A stretch of DNA of 64,000 bases from Merluccius polli (taxonomy: Eukaryota > Chordata > Actinopteri > Gadiformes > Merlucciidae), in NCBI GenBank assembly GCA_030340625.1, contig JAOPHQ010001137.1, positions 1 to 64,000 on the forward strand, written 5' to 3'. Shown here piece by piece: positions 11,088 through 21,612 of this stretch. Position 1 is the stretch's first letter; each line of letters starts with the position of its first letter. The translations under genes were made by a program, and so were the position numbers. Under the pieces are notes generated by a model that ran no database searches, was not told the DNA's origin, and worked only from the letters and a program-made list of their open reading frames with translations.

Positions 11088-11540
11088 TAAATTAGACATG
11101 ACCATTTAGGCTGGAAAGAATGATAAGTTGTCATATAAATAAATACAAATGAGTTATTAGCAAATATTATTCTATGAATTACAAGTCTGCTTCAGAAGGC
11201 CTTGAAAAGTGGTATGCACATAGTTGACCAAATTTGCATTCAATTGCTCAAAAAATAACATCACAGTGTCCATTTGAATAAATGCCAATTTAAACACTAG
11301 GCACCACTTGGGGGTGCAAAATGACACATAAATGGCAATTCTCAAACCTTGACGTGACTGATTTGCTCCTAATTGCTTGGGGAAACTTATCTCATCGCCC
11401 CTGAGTGACATGCCCCCACGAATGGCAGGAAAAGGTCACTGGGGTCGCGGTTGCTCAAGTCGGCGGTGTGTTTGGGCTGTGTATACCTTTTTGAGACTGC
11501 TTGCTAAATGACGATATTTAATAAGGTGGTGTTTGTGTAG

Positions 11541-11697
11541 GTGGAGTGGCAGCCACACTCGCTGGGGCCAGCCATTCAGACTAAGACACGTGACCACAGG
11601 GAAGTACCTAAGTCTGACGGACGACAGGTCTCTCTTGCTGACGGACAAAGACAAGGCAGATGTCAAGTCTACGGCATTTTGCTTTAAGTCATCCAAG
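11541..11697 (+). CDS. ryr2: ryr2 window exon 4 (MIR trefoil)
   Basis: 157 bp. Reads WSGSHTRWGQPFRLRHVTTG, KYLSLTDDRSLLLTDKDKAD and VKSTAFCFKSSK. The RLRHVTTGKYLSL and KADVKSTAF segments follow RyR2. Acceptor TTTGTGTAG at 11540, donor GTAAGA at 11698. It starts completing Ala and ends in phase 0. Confidence 0.94.
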
Positions 11698-12023
11698 GTA
11701 AGATGCCATCTATCCGGGAACCTTCACTGCACCAGTAAAACAAAAAGTGTGAATTTTGTGACATGCATAACACGGGTGGAAAGCTTCCAACTGTTTTCAA
11801 CTTTATTGGCTATACCAGGCACAGGTGTGTGAGCACATACACTAAAGCCTTGCACACAGCAGTCTATTTCAACAAAATACGTGTCCGTAAAATATATCCA
11901 AAATTGCCTTGTAAACAATAGTTCATCTAGTTGTTAGTCACACTTAAAGTAAGGTACTCCCCCATTCTGTATTGTGTCCTCATTTAAGAATTCAAAAGTC
12001 ATAATGACAATTTATTATAACTA

Positions 12024-12245
12024 GGGCCGGGACTTGATTAAACAAATAAATCTAATTAATTAGAGGCTTTGTAATTAATTAATCGAAATTAATCGCATTT
12101 TAATCGCATATAAATATTTGACCTGAGAACAGTGAGAAGTCATTTTTTTTGGGGGGGGGGGGGGTGGGGGGTCGGGGGTGTGCGCCTCGGACCTACGGCC
12201 GACAACGGGGGGGGGGGGGGGGGGGGGGGGCGCAAAAAATGGGGG
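12024..12245. mobile_element. Fragment of hAT-type MITE with G runs
   Basis: Starts AGGGCCGGGACTTGATTAA and continues with TTAATCGAAATTAATCGCAT, the 5' part of a common fish hAT MITE. Two long G runs follow (about 12148-12177 and 12207-12230), separated by GTGTGCGCCTCGGACC. The right terminus was not identified. Confidence 0.5.
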
Positions 12246-13214
12246 TCATACACAAATACACACATCAAGTGTAATTTTTTCCAAAAATATCTGCATAGAG
12301 ATTCAAAAATGTCATAGCTTTACAATTGTTTAAGAAAAAGTAATTTCACGAGTAATTCAATTAAAGTGATGGAAAACAGAAACCTGTAACTATTTTTACT
12401 TCTAATGATGTTTTTAAAGGTGCAGTGCGTAACATTTTGTGGCATCTAGCGGTGAAGTTGCAGATTACAACCAAGTAAATACTACCCCCCCTCGCCTCTC
12501 CCTTTCCAACGACATAGGAGAAGCTACGGTGGCCTGTACTGGCCTGTAACGTTTTTTTACCTGCTTTTTACATTTATAGAGCTAGTGGGATACACTTCTA
12601 AACAGCGATGTTAATGTTGTATCCATTCGGATCATTTTGTAACGTGAGACGTATCCAGTTTAATTGCACTTTAGTTGGACTATTGTTTAGGGCAGGGTAC
12701 TTGTAATTAGCCTATTGTGTAGAAATATTGACCAAACGATGGCTCTATAGAGGAGTGCTGCTGCCCAACGGTTACACTAGGAAGCCCTGTCTCCTGGGCA
12801 GGGAGACACCGCTAGACACACAGGACTACCGGTGATCGCGTCTTTAGTTCACCATGTCACATCGTTAATTCAGAGCATGAATATCTGTTGAATATTCAAT
12901 ATCTTTAACTTTAGAAAAAATATTTCAATACACCACCACAGTAGTACTATGCTGCTATAAATGTCATTTTTTATGTCGGGACGTCCCTGGCGGGCGGACA
13001 TTATGCTAAATCGTATCCAACGTGGGGGAACTCCGCCCCCCCGGGTCAGCTACTAAATGTTGTTGAACGAACCTATTTTAGTCTTAACAACAATATGCAA
13101 CGGCAAAAGGCTTTTTTTCTCTAGAGCCGTTTGTCTGTTCTGGGCTACTATAGAAACATGGCGGTGCAACATGGTGGCCTCTGTGGAAGGCTACCCGCTC
13201 CCTATGTAGATATA

Positions 13215-14434
13215 CACTCACCGGCCACTTTATTAGGTACACCTGTCCAACTGCTCGTTAACGCAAATTTCTAATCAGCCAATCACATGGCAGCAACTCA
13301 ATGCATTTAGGCATGTAAACATGGTCAGGACGATCTGCTGCAGTTCAAACCGAGCATCAGAATGGGGAAGAAAGGTGATTTAAGTGACTTTGAACGTGGC
13401 ATGGTTGTTGGTGCCAGACGGGCTGGTCTGAGTATTTCAGAGACTGCTGATCTACTGGGATTTTCACGCACAACCATCTCTAGGGTTTACAGAGAATGGT
13501 CCGAAAAAGAGAAAATATCCAGTGAGCGGCAGTTCTGTGGGCGCAAATGCCTTGTTGATGCTAGAGGTCAGAGGAGAATGGCCAGACTGGTTCGAGCTGA
13601 TAGAAAGGCAACTGTAACTCAAATAACCACTCGTTACAACAGAGGTATGCAGAAGAGCATCTCTGAACGCACAACACGTCGAACCTTGAGGCGGATGGGC
13701 TACAGCAGCAGAAGACCACACCGGGTGCCACTCCTGTCAGCTAAGAACAGGAAACTGAGGCTACAATTCGCACAGCCTCACCAAAATTGGACAATCGAAG
13801 ATTGGAAAAACGTTGCCTGGTCTGATGAGTCTCGATTTCTGCTGCGACATTCGGATGGTAGGGTCAGAATTTGGCGTCAACAACATGAAAGCATGGATCC
13901 ATCCTGCCTTGTATCAACGGTTCAGGCTGGTGGTGGTGGTGTAATGGTGTGGGGGATATTTTCCTGGCACACTTTGGGCTTATTAGTACCAATTGAGCAT
14001 CGTGTCAAAGCCACAGACTACCTGAGTATTGTTGCTGACCATGTCCATCCCTTTATGACCACAGTGTACCCATCTTCTGATGGCTACTTCCAGCAGGATA
14101 ACGCGCCATGTCATAAAGAGCGAATCATCTCAGACTGGTTTCTTGAACATGACAATGAGTTCACTGTACTCAAATGGCCTCCACAGTCACCAGATCTCAA
14201 TCCAATAGAGCACCTTTGGGATGTGGTGGAACGGGAGATTCGCATCATGGATGTGCAGCCGACAAATCTGCAGCAACTGCGTGATGCTATCATGTCAATA
14301 TGGACCAAACTCTCTGAGGAATGTTTCCAGTACCTTGTCGAATCTGTGCCACGAAGGATTAAGGCAGTTCTGAAGGCAAAAGGGGGTCCAACCCGGTACT
14401 AGCAAGGTGTACCTAATAAAGTGGCCGGTGAGTG
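13215..14434 (+). mobile_element. Tc1/mariner element, DD36E type, apparently intact
   Basis: A 1,220-bp element bounded by TA dinucleotides (13213-13214 and 14435-14436) with perfect ~30-bp inverted repeats starting CACTCACCGGCCACTTTATT. It holds one complete transposase frame whose stop codon lies next to the right repeat. It is nested in the TTAA-flanked MITE, so it arrived later. No frameshift or stop is seen. Confidence 0.92.
13362..14402 (+). CDS. Tc1/mariner transposase, DD36E (346 aa)
   Basis: A complete 346-residue transposase starting MGKKGDLSDFERGMVVGARR. The N-terminal half holds two helix-turn-helix units (ISETADLLGFSRTTISRVYR at about 25-44, then RTTRRTLRRMGYSSR). The catalytic triad is D155 (AWSDESRF), D246 (FQQDNAPCH) and E283 (LNPIEHLW). 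D246 and E283 are separated by 36 residues rather than the 34 of Sleeping Beauty-type elements, which places it in the DD36E group. A Gly-rich loop (QAGGGGVMVWG) is present. Reading frame and length are those of a competent enzyme, but activity cannot be judged from sequence. Confidence 0.92.
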   Translation: MGKKGDLSDFERGMVVGARRAGLSISETADLLGFSRTTISRVYREWSEKEKISSERQFCGRKCLVDARGQRRMARLVRADRKATVTQITTRYNRGMQKSISERTTRRTLRRMGYSSRRPHRVPLLSAKNRKLRLQFAQPHQNWTIEDWKNVAWSDESRFLLRHSDGRVRIWRQQHESMDPSCLVSTVQAGGGGVMVWGIFSWHTLGLLVPIEHRVKATDYLSIVADHVHPFMTTVYPSSDGYFQQDNAPCHKERIISDWFLEHDNEFTVLKWPPQSPDLNPIEHLWDVVEREIRIMDVQPTNLQQLRDAIMSIWTKLSEECFQYLVESVPRRIKAVLKAKGGPTRY

Positions 14435-14589
14435 TATATATTTTCAGGTCATACTTATCAATATTATATTCAATTTCTGCCAAGTCCGTTCCGCAAGATG
14501 CCACGAAATTCTACACACTGGACCTTTAAGTTATCAAGGTGTGCATTAAGCATCACAAAATGTTCCACCAAATCCATTCCAATATCACA

Positions 14590-15121
14590 TACTTAGCCTA
14601 GAAATCTAGACGCCCCCTAGCGGCAGCAAATTTATTTTGCAGCCAGGTGGGTCTAGCACTGCTCCGTCGGCTTTTTGGTGCTGGAAACACAAAATCGGTC
14701 AGACCAATCACAACGTGGGGCCGGAGTCGAAAGCCGGGCTACCTAATGACGTCAGAGTTGCGACGGTTCCGTGTTAGAGGTAAACAATGGCTGCTGCTGC
14801 TGGCGAACAGCTGTCTTTCGACTTGGCTTTGGCCGCGACTCTTCAAGACTTGAAGTTAACATTTTCTTTGAGAAAAGAACAAAGAACGGCACTGAAGTCT
14901 TTCCTCGAAAAGAAATATGTATTCGGAGTTTTGATTAATTACGTAGTCAGAGCCGTCGCTCTGACTACGTCACCTTCTTTGTTGCTCTGATTGGTTGTAG
15001 CGCTATCCTATTGCGTGCAGAGGGAACTTGAAAGACAACCGTTTATCCTGCCCACACTGCCAATGGAGCAGTGCCAGACCCTACATCTTTCTGCTGTGGG
15101 TCTAGCTTGCCAGGCTAATAC
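14590..15121 (+). mobile_element. MITE carrying a helicase-like exon start
   Basis: The element 14593-15118 begins TTAGCCTAGAAATCTAGAC and ends GTCTAGCTTGCCAGGCTAA, which are inverted repeats. TAC directly flanks both sides (14590-14592 and 15119-15121), a possible 3-bp target duplication. Its interior contains an ATG-initiated frame resembling the beginning of a RecQ-like helicase. Confidence 0.65.
14787..14990 (+). pseudogene. RecQ-like helicase N-terminal fragment captured in a MITE
   Basis: After ATG the frame reads MAAAAGEQLSFDLALAATLQ, then FSLRKEQRTALKSFLEKKYV, then VFGVLINYVV. The segment LRKEQRTALKSFLEKKYVF resembles the Q-motif region just before the Walker A box of RecQ-type helicases (Q-R-x-A-L-x-x-F...DVF...LPTGxGKS). 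The Walker A box itself is missing and the frame runs into a palindromic CTGACTACGT sequence. A related fragment lies at 31310-31460. Assignment by recognition only. Confidence 0.45.
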
Positions 15122-15129
15122 TTTCTATC

Positions 15130-15400
15130 AATTTTCCTTTAATTCCTTTAAAGGGGAACTTGGCAACTCTAGCCATTTCTTCGCTGGTTTTCACTTTTGT
15201 GGTTGCATGTTTTCTCAACGAGCTCCCCCTACAGGTCTGGGACGTATATTACACAACACTGTCGTAAAAAAACTCACTTGCGGCACCCTCCTCCTCCTTT
15301 CTACCGCTGCTCATGTGCATTTGTTGCCAGACTTTTTCGTGTGGCGCGATGTCTACCGAGGTTGGTAATACATTATACACTGTATCATAGAACATTGACA
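15130..15400. other. Intronic repeat-like sequence flanking the Tc1 insertion
   Basis: TTTAAAGGGGAACTTGGCAA and following sequence look like a repeat interrupted by the Tc1 element at 15405. I cannot assign it. The 125-codon open frame here has no recognisable product. Confidence 0.35.
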
Positions 15401-15404
15401 TGTA

Positions 15405-17027
15405 CAGTGCATCCGGAAAGTATTCACAGCGTTTCACTTTTTCCACATTTTATTACGTTACAGCCTTATTCCAAATTGTATTAAATTAATCTCTGTCCTC
15501 AAAATTCTACACATAATGCCCCATTATGACCACGTGAAAAAAGTTTTCTTGAGAGTTTTGAAAATTTATTAAAATTAAAAAACAAAGAAATCATATTTAC
15601 ATAACTATTCACAGCCTTTGCTTAATACTTTGTAGAACCACCTTTGGCAGCATCTACAGCCTCAAGTCTTTTTGAATATGATGCCACAAGCTTGGCACAC
15701 CTCTCTTTAGGCAGTTTTGCCCATTCTTCTTTGCAGTACCTCTCAAGCTCTATCAGGTTGGATGGGAGACGTCTGTGCACAGCCATTTTCAGATCTCTCC
15801 AGAGATGTTCAATCGGGTTCAAGTCTGGGCTCTGGCTGGGCCACTCCAGGACATTCACAGAGTGGTCCTGAAGCCACTCCTTTGAGATCTTGGCTGTGTG
15901 CTTGGGGTCGTTGTCCTGCTGAAAAATGAACCGTCGCCCTAGTCTGAGGTCAAGAGCACTCTGGAGCAGGTTTTCATCCAGGATGTCTCTGTACATTGCT
16001 GCATTCATCTTTCCCTCTATCCTTACTAGTCTGCCAGTTCCTGCTGCTGAAAAACATCCCCATAGCATGATGCTGCCACCACCATGCTTGACTGTAGGGA
16101 TGGTATTGGCCTCGTGATGAGCAGTGCCTGGTTTCCTCCAAACATGACGCCTGGCATTCACACCAAAGAGTTCAATCTTTGTCTCATCAGACCAGAGAAT
16201 TTTGTTTCTCATGGTCTGAGAGTCCTTCAGGTGCCTTTTGGCAAATTCCAGACGGGCTGCCTTGTGCCTTTTACTAAGGAGTGGCTTTCGCCTGGCCACT
16301 CTGCCATACAGGCCTGATTGGTGGATTGCTGCAGAGATGGTTGTCCTTCTGCAAGGTTCTCCTCTCTCCACGGAGGAACGCTGGAGCTCTGACAGAGTGA
16401 CCATCGGGTTCTTGGTCACTTCCCTGACCAACGCCCTTCTCCCCCGATTGCTCAATTTAGACGGCCGGCCAGCTCTAGGAAGAGTCCTGGTGGTTCCAAA
16501 CTTCTTCCATTTACGAATGATGGAGGCCACTGTGCTCATTGGGACATTCAAAGCAGCAGATATTCCCCAGATTTGTACCTCGAGACAATTTTGTCTCTGA
16601 GGTCTACAGACAATTCCTTTGACTTCATGCTTGGTGTTTGCGCTCTGACATGCAGTCAACTGTGGGACCTTATATAGACAGGTGTGTGCCTTTCCAAATC
16701 ATGTCCAATCAACTGGATTTACCACAGGTGGACTCCATTTAAGCTGTAGAAACATCTCAAGGATGATCAGTGGAAACAGGATGCACCTGAGCTCAATTTT
16801 GAGCTTCATGGTAAAGGCTGTGAATACTTGCGTAAATGTGATTTCTTTGTTTTTTAATTTTAATACATTTTCAAAACTCTCAAGAAAACTTTTTTCACGT
16901 GGTCATAATGGGGCATTATGTGTAGAATTTTGAGGACAGAGATTAATTTAATACAATTTGGAATAAGGCTGTAACGTAATAAAATGTGGAAAAAGTGAAA
17001 CGCTGTGAATACTTTCCGGATGCACTG
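15405..17027 (-). mobile_element. Tc1/mariner element, DD34E, copy A
   Basis: TA at 15403-15404 and 17028-17029 bounds a 1,623-bp element with ~220-bp inverted repeats. The outer start is CAGTGCATCCGGAAAGTATT. Inside each arm a second copy of the GTATTCACAGC motif gives the IR/DR arrangement of Sleeping Beauty-like elements. Copy B at 38799-40422 differs by only about ten substitutions and one indel that I could see, so both inserted recently. Confidence 0.93.
15622..16659 (-). pseudogene. Tc1/mariner DD34E transposase, N-terminally frameshifted (copy A)
   Basis: The open frame is 345 codons, and from ISAALNVPMSTVASIIRKWK onward it is a normal Tc1 transposase with WSDETKIELF, FQQDNDPKHT and SPDLNPIEHLW (34 residues between second D and E). 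Its first ~30 residues, however, are a wrong-frame translation. The expected start is the ATG at minus-strand 16628-16626, which reads MKSKELSVDLRDKIVSRYKS in another frame and hits a stop soon after about 16563. Compared with Sleeping Beauty spacing, about 13 nt are missing there. The first DNA-binding helices are therefore scrambled and the element is probably non-autonomous despite the long ORF. Confidence 0.85.
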
Positions 17028-17029
17028 TA

Positions 17030-18566
17030 TAGCCGGCGTGATTAACCGTTAATCCATCTCTCCCGGGCAGTGGCCCTCTCAAACACCCCCTGGTAGGTCT
17101 ATACGTCATCCTCTGCGGTCTGTTTGGTCCCTGTGAGTATGTGAAAACTCACATTATAATATTAGAACGGTTATGTTATACTAAATACGATATACTGTTT
17201 GGCTGAAGGATTCGTTTTTAACACACAAGTAGGAAAAATCCAGTGCATGCGCTATTTGTAAAGCAACTGACATTGCATATACTAGAATCTAAATTTCTAG
17301 AAATCTAAATTTGAGAGGGTTGAATGTTGACTTTGTGCAGTGTTAGAACTTACATGCCATCCAATATGCATTAGGCCTAATTGATGTCCTACCTCCTCTA
17401 CATTTCTCTACTAGTCACCCGATTAATTTAATTGTTATTACTTTTTACATCTGATAGGACTTGCTACCTAACCTAAACAGTGCATTGCTTTTAAGAGTTT
17501 CAGCAACTATGCTGGCAATTATTCCTCTTATATTCATCAATGATTCTCCTTCGTATTAACCTTGCACAACCAGAACATTTTGCTTTGCTCATTAGGTCTG
17601 GAGGGCCTGAGTGTTTCTTGAGGGGCGTCGTCAGTCAACCTCACTTTGCAGCCAATTGTATTAGCTTAAGATAATGTGATGTACAGTATACATATATGTG
17701 ATGACGTATATTGTATGTTGTATTTCATTGAAGTAAAAACACAAAATAGCAGTGCCGGTTTTGTCATCTACATCACTTGTTGGGGTTTGCTGATTGAACT
17801 GAATTTTGTCAGCCAAGCTGCCTTTATCAGGTTGGTTCCAGACTAATATCTCAAGGCAAAATGGGAGGTGACCTAGCAATATTTAGGCAGGGATCACTTA
17901 GGCTATTTTCCTATCCGTTAACTTGTAAAATGTGCTGTTTAGTGGTAGTTTGTCAATTAATTATGTGTACATTTAAAGTAAATGTTCCGTCTTCTGCAAT
18001 GATTTAAATAATGGATGAAAAAGTGCACGCACGTTAGAATAATAACTTATGCTGAAGTTAAAAGTTGGTGTTCATTTTATTGTATTTATATAACATATAT
18101 TACAATCAGTATATGGTTCAAAATTGTAGGCAACCATTAGGCATCCATTGCATCAGGAGTTGAGTAGCTGCCATCAGGGAGGCGCTGTATACTGCCCAGA
18201 TCTGACAAACATTATAAAAGCTCTTTTTTTCCTACTGCCATTAGGGCCTTGAACCAGTAGCTTATAAGTGTGCAGGCTGGAAATGCTCTTAACCTTTACT
18301 GAATGTTAATTGTTGTTGTTAATGCCACTGTTTATCCAACTAGTTCTACTGATTCTCTGTTGTTTCATATGAGGCTGAAGACAAGATTCCACTTTGTGGA
18401 CAACAAAAATCTCTATGACCTTCAAGAATTGTCGTTTCAATGCGACTTTCATCATTTGATCATGCCAGGATGCATTAATCCAGGTCTGGACAGTCCCAGA
18501 TCGGAACTTGCTCGCATTGTGATCCGATGAGCTAGATCACATCCTGAGGTGGTCAAGCTCAGGTGT
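17030..18566. other. Intronic sequence, nothing recognised
   Basis: AT-rich intron between the Tc1 copy A and the next hAT. A short repeated block GAAATCTAAATTT near 17285-17310 is the only visible structure. Confidence 0.5.
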
Positions 18567-18829
18567 GTGGACAGTAGGGCTGAACGATTAATTGCATTTG
18601 CGTTAATATCGCGATATGACAAAACGCGATTTTCTAACCGCAAAGGCTGCGATTTCATTGGTCATGTGACTTGCGAGTGAGCCGAGCGGAGCAAAGCAGA
18701 GCAGGTAGGGAGAGACCGTGGAAATGGCAGCGGTGACCGCGACGCAGCCGTAACGCGATGCTCACGTCCCTGGTGGAAATGAGAAGGGCACAGCTGAAAG
18801 TTGTTTTTGTTTTATGTATTTTAATCCGC

Positions 18830-19045
18830 ACTTCCAGACCGTCACTGGGGCTTCAGAGTAATGTGTCCGAGGAGAGTAGCCCTCTCCCGGACACACACGC
18901 TAGCTTTTACCGCTGTTTTTTTATTTTATTTATTAATCCGCATTTCCACACTCTGTGAACGGGGCTTCAGAGTAATGTGTCCGAGGAGAGTAACCCTCTC
19001 CCGGACACACACGCTAGCTTTTACCGCTGTTTTATTTTCAACTTT
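18830..19045. repeat. Tandem pair of a ~114-bp unit
   Basis: The block with GGGGCTTCAGAGTAATGTGT, then CCGAGGAGAGT, then CCCTCTCCCGGACACACACG occurs at about 18846 and again about 114 bp later. The same unit in reverse orientation, again as a dimer with ~111-bp spacing, lies at 25723-25907. Confidence 0.85.
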
Positions 19046-19189
19046 CAGCTTTATTTTTTTTATATTTATATCCGACTGTATATTTTATTCATTTATTTAT
19101 AGACTGTCCTGTTAAGTTCAGACAGTGTTTAAGAAGTGCAGTCCACGTTTACATATCATGTTTCATGAAACGTGAAAAGTTAGACATGT

Positions 19190-19388
19190 TGAAGAGGCAG
19201 TGGTGGTTCTAGGGGGGGGCCAGCGGGGGCCAGTGCCCCCGTAACTCTGAGTCCGGACCCCCCTGTGGCCCCCCCCGAACGAGGAGTCTGCATCAATAAT
19301 AAAATGACGGTGTGCCCCTCTAACACAAAAGCCGGCCCCAACCTGGCCCCCCCATTAAAACTGGTCTAGAACCACCACTGTGAAGAGG
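19190..19388. mobile_element. 183-bp hAT MITE nested in a hAT element
   Basis: TGAAGAGG at 19190-19197 and 19381-19388 flanks an element starting CAGTGGTGGTTCTAG and ending CTAGAACCACCACTG (perfect 15-bp inverted repeats). The interior is GGGGCC/GGCCCC-rich. Confidence 0.93.
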
Positions 19389-20163
19389 TAAAGCCACAGA
19401 TTTGTTTGCTTTATTGTTGTAATCTGCACTTTAAAAACATCTGATATTGTTTATTATGAAACAGATTGATTTATTGCTTGTGTTCGTTGAAAAATACATG
19501 AGAAGAGGACCTTGACAAAATAATCGCATATTAAATCGCAATCGCAATATTGAGGGGAAAAAATCGCAATTAGATTATTTTCCAAAATCGTTCAGCCCTA
19601 GTGGACAGCAATCTTGGCACAATGTGGGCAGACTACTGACTATGTCATTCAAACCACGCCCGATGCCTACACTGAGCCCGCCTGGATGCTCCCGGTATGC
19701 ATGGTAGGCCACTACCGATATTTTGCACTAAAAATGGATGAAAATAAGTTGTGGGGTTTAACCTAGACTCAATACCTGTTGGCGTTATGGTCGGATGCCA
19801 CTGTCCAGGCTAAACTGGAACCGAAATTGCACTCAGTAATGTAATGCAACGTTCGGCTGTGCTCTCCTCAACAATGTCTGGTGCGGGCCCTACCACTACA
19901 TACAATTTTAAACAGCAAGAAAAACCTAAGGGCTTCTCTTCCACCTAGCAGGATTTATTTCATTCATTTTACCAGGAAGTATTTTTGCGGGAAAGTGAAA
20001 TCCGAACACAGACCCGGCCACAGTTTGCAAGTGTCAAGAGTGGACGTCAGACCTGTGTTCCGATCTGGCGCATCCAATCACAAAAGTCACATTGAAATGA
20101 CAAGTGTAGACCCTATGGATCAGTGCTTCCCAAACGTTTTACAGCCCACTACCCCTTCAGACA

Positions 20164-20237
20164 TTCAGCCACCCCCCCCCCACACACACACATTTTGGGT
20201 GTCTTGAAAAGCACTATATACATGTAAATGCAATAAC
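20164..20237 (+). mobile_element. SINE 3' tail fragment
   Basis: A C run and (CA)n followed by TGTCTTGAAAAGCACTATAT and AAATGCAAT resemble the 3' tail of the SINE at 57220-58375. Only the tail is present. Confidence 0.5.
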
Positions 20238-20332
20238 AGCCTTGCACAGGAACTGTAATAACCTACGCTATTTTGCTTGTTCAATGCACCCCTCCAATCA
20301 TCACACCCTACCCCTACCTCCATTCTCTTCAG

Positions 20333-20497
20333 GAAAAGTTGGATTCCGGGGTGAAAAAAGAAATGGATGGAATGGGTGTCGCCGAAATTAAATACGGCGA
20401 CTCGGTTTGTTATGTCCAACACATCGACACCAGTCTGTGGCTCACATACCAGGCCATGGATACCAAGTGTGTCCGCATGGGCGGAGTGCAACGCAAG
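20333..20497 (+). CDS. ryr2: ryr2 window exon 5 (MIR trefoil)
   Basis: 165 bp, phase 0 at both ends. Reads EKLDSGVKKEMDGMGVAEIK, YGDSVCYVQHIDTSLWLTYQ and AMDTKCVRMGGVQRK. EIKYGDSVCY and SVRMG-like CVRMG follow RyR2 (RyR1 has EIKYGESLCF). Acceptor TTCTCTTCAG at 20332, donor GTAACA at 20498. Confidence 0.95.
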
Positions 20498-20499
20498 GT

Positions 20500-21070
20500 A
20501 ACATTATACAGTGTTCCTTCTCTGGATAGACAGGTAACATGCTAAATGACAGCCAGCGGCTCTGTAGTGGTGAAATGAGTCTTGCGTTGATGGTTTCCTT
20601 AAATATCACAGATTTGGGCAGGTGATTGACAAAAACTCTGTGTGATTATGAAAAGAAGAGATGTCTTTGCCGATTTCCTGCCTAAATTCTCATACCTTTC
20701 AAACCTCAAATCTATTTATTGACATGAAATGAGTGCCGTAAATAATATCTAGATCATTGCTGGTAGAGAACACCAGTGGAAGCAGTTGTGGAAGGTAAAT
20801 GGATGACTGGCACAGAAGAAACAAATTCACTAGTCTGGTCCCTTCTGAATGTGTTTAAAAGAAAGAACAGCTGTAACTATGAGAGTTTGAAAGAAAACAG
20901 TGATTACGGTCCTGTCAGCTAGTCATTTATCCTCACATGACCAAAAGAAAGAAAAAAAGGTAATTTGGCAGACGATTATGCATGTGTGAATTACAGATTG
21001 TAGGTTACAACTATGTTGTTGTGACCAGTGACCAGATTCTGTGTAAGAGTTCAGAAGTTCTTGTTTGTTT
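20500..21070. other. ryr2 intron, nothing recognised
   Basis: Unique-looking intron sequence between window exons 5 and 6. It ends in a T/GT-rich tract before the acceptor. Confidence 0.6.
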
Positions 21071-21077
21071 GTTTTAG

Positions 21078-21199
21078 GCCATTATGCACCACGAGGGTCA
21101 TATGGACGATGGACTCACTCTGTCTCGATCGCAGCATGAGGAAAGTCACACAGCTCGAGTTATCCGCAGTACCGTCTTCTTGTTTAACCGCTTCATCAG
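21078..21199 (+). CDS. ryr2: ryr2 window exon 6 (MIR trefoil)
   Basis: 122 bp. Reads AIMHHEGHMDDGLTLSRSQH and EESHTARVIRSTVFLFNRFI and then R split across the junction. The STVFLFNRFIR segment is RyR2-type (RyR1 has STNGLYNQFIK). Acceptor TTGTTTTAG at 21077, donor GTTAAC at 21200, which is weaker than consensus. Ends two bases into Arg. Confidence 0.95.
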
Positions 21200-21428
21200 G
21201 TTAACGGACATCATATGCAATACACATACATTCACCTTGCATTTACTTGTTCACCCAAAAGTATATGTGCAACCATGTCTAATGTTTTCTTTCAACCTAT
21301 TTTTATATATTTCACACATACCCGTACCACTCATGTACACTATAAGGCTCTTAGAATCTCTGTTGCATCTCTGAAGTCAGTTTGAGATAGTACCAAAGAC
21401 ACAAATCTGATTCTGCTCCTTTGCTCAG

Positions 21429-21612
21429 GGGTCTGGATGTGCTCTCTAAAAAAGGGAACACCTCTGCTCTTGATCTGCCAATCGAATCGGTCAGCCTCAG
21501 TCTGCGGGATCTAATTGGCTACTTTCAGCCACCGGACGAGCACCTTGAACATGAGGAGAAGCAGAACCGACTCAGAGCCCTGAAGAATCGACAGAATCTT
21601 TTCCAGGAGGAG
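21429..21612 (+). CDS. ryr2: ryr2 window exon 7 (start of RIH region)
   Basis: 184 bp. Reads GLDVLSKKGNTSALDLPIES, VSLSLRDLIGYFQPPDEHLE and HEEKQNRLRALKNRQNLFQE and a final E. This is the linker and first helices of the RIH (RyR and IP3R homology) region; it matches RyR2 (DLPIESVSLSL, LEHE.KQNRLRALKNRQNLFQEE). Acceptor TTTGCTCAG at 21428, donor GTAAGT at 21613. Ends in phase 0. Confidence 0.95.

Larger units (their letters stand above)
12414..14529. mobile_element. TTAA-flanked MITE (piggyBac-like ends) hosting a Tc1 element
   Basis: TTAA at 12414-12417 is followed by AGGTGCAGTGCGTAACATTT. The far end reads CTACACACTGGACCT before TTAA at 14526-14529. The ends are imperfect inverted repeats (AGGTGCAGTG / AGGTCCAGTG, with GGCATCT / AGATGCC further in). 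TTAA duplication is the piggyBac signature. The host part is about 0.9 kb once the nested Tc1 is removed. Pieces of the same family lie at 36779-36916, 38560-38798, 40423-40540 and about 53540-53690. Confidence 0.7.
18567..19608. mobile_element. Non-autonomous hAT element with 8-bp target duplication
   Basis: GTGGACAG at 18567-18574 and 19601-19608 flanks a 1,026-bp element starting TAGGGCTGAACGATTAATTG and ending CAAAATCGTTCAGCCCTA. Many GCGATT/AATCGC motifs lie near the ends. It holds a tandem pair of a ~114-bp unit (18790-19045) and a nested 183-bp MITE (19198-19380). No transposase is visible. Confidence 0.88.

Noticed and set aside
16238..16600. 120-codon plus-strand frames opposite the Tc1 transposase (also at 39633-39995)
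   Set aside because: Shadow frames antisense to the transposase.
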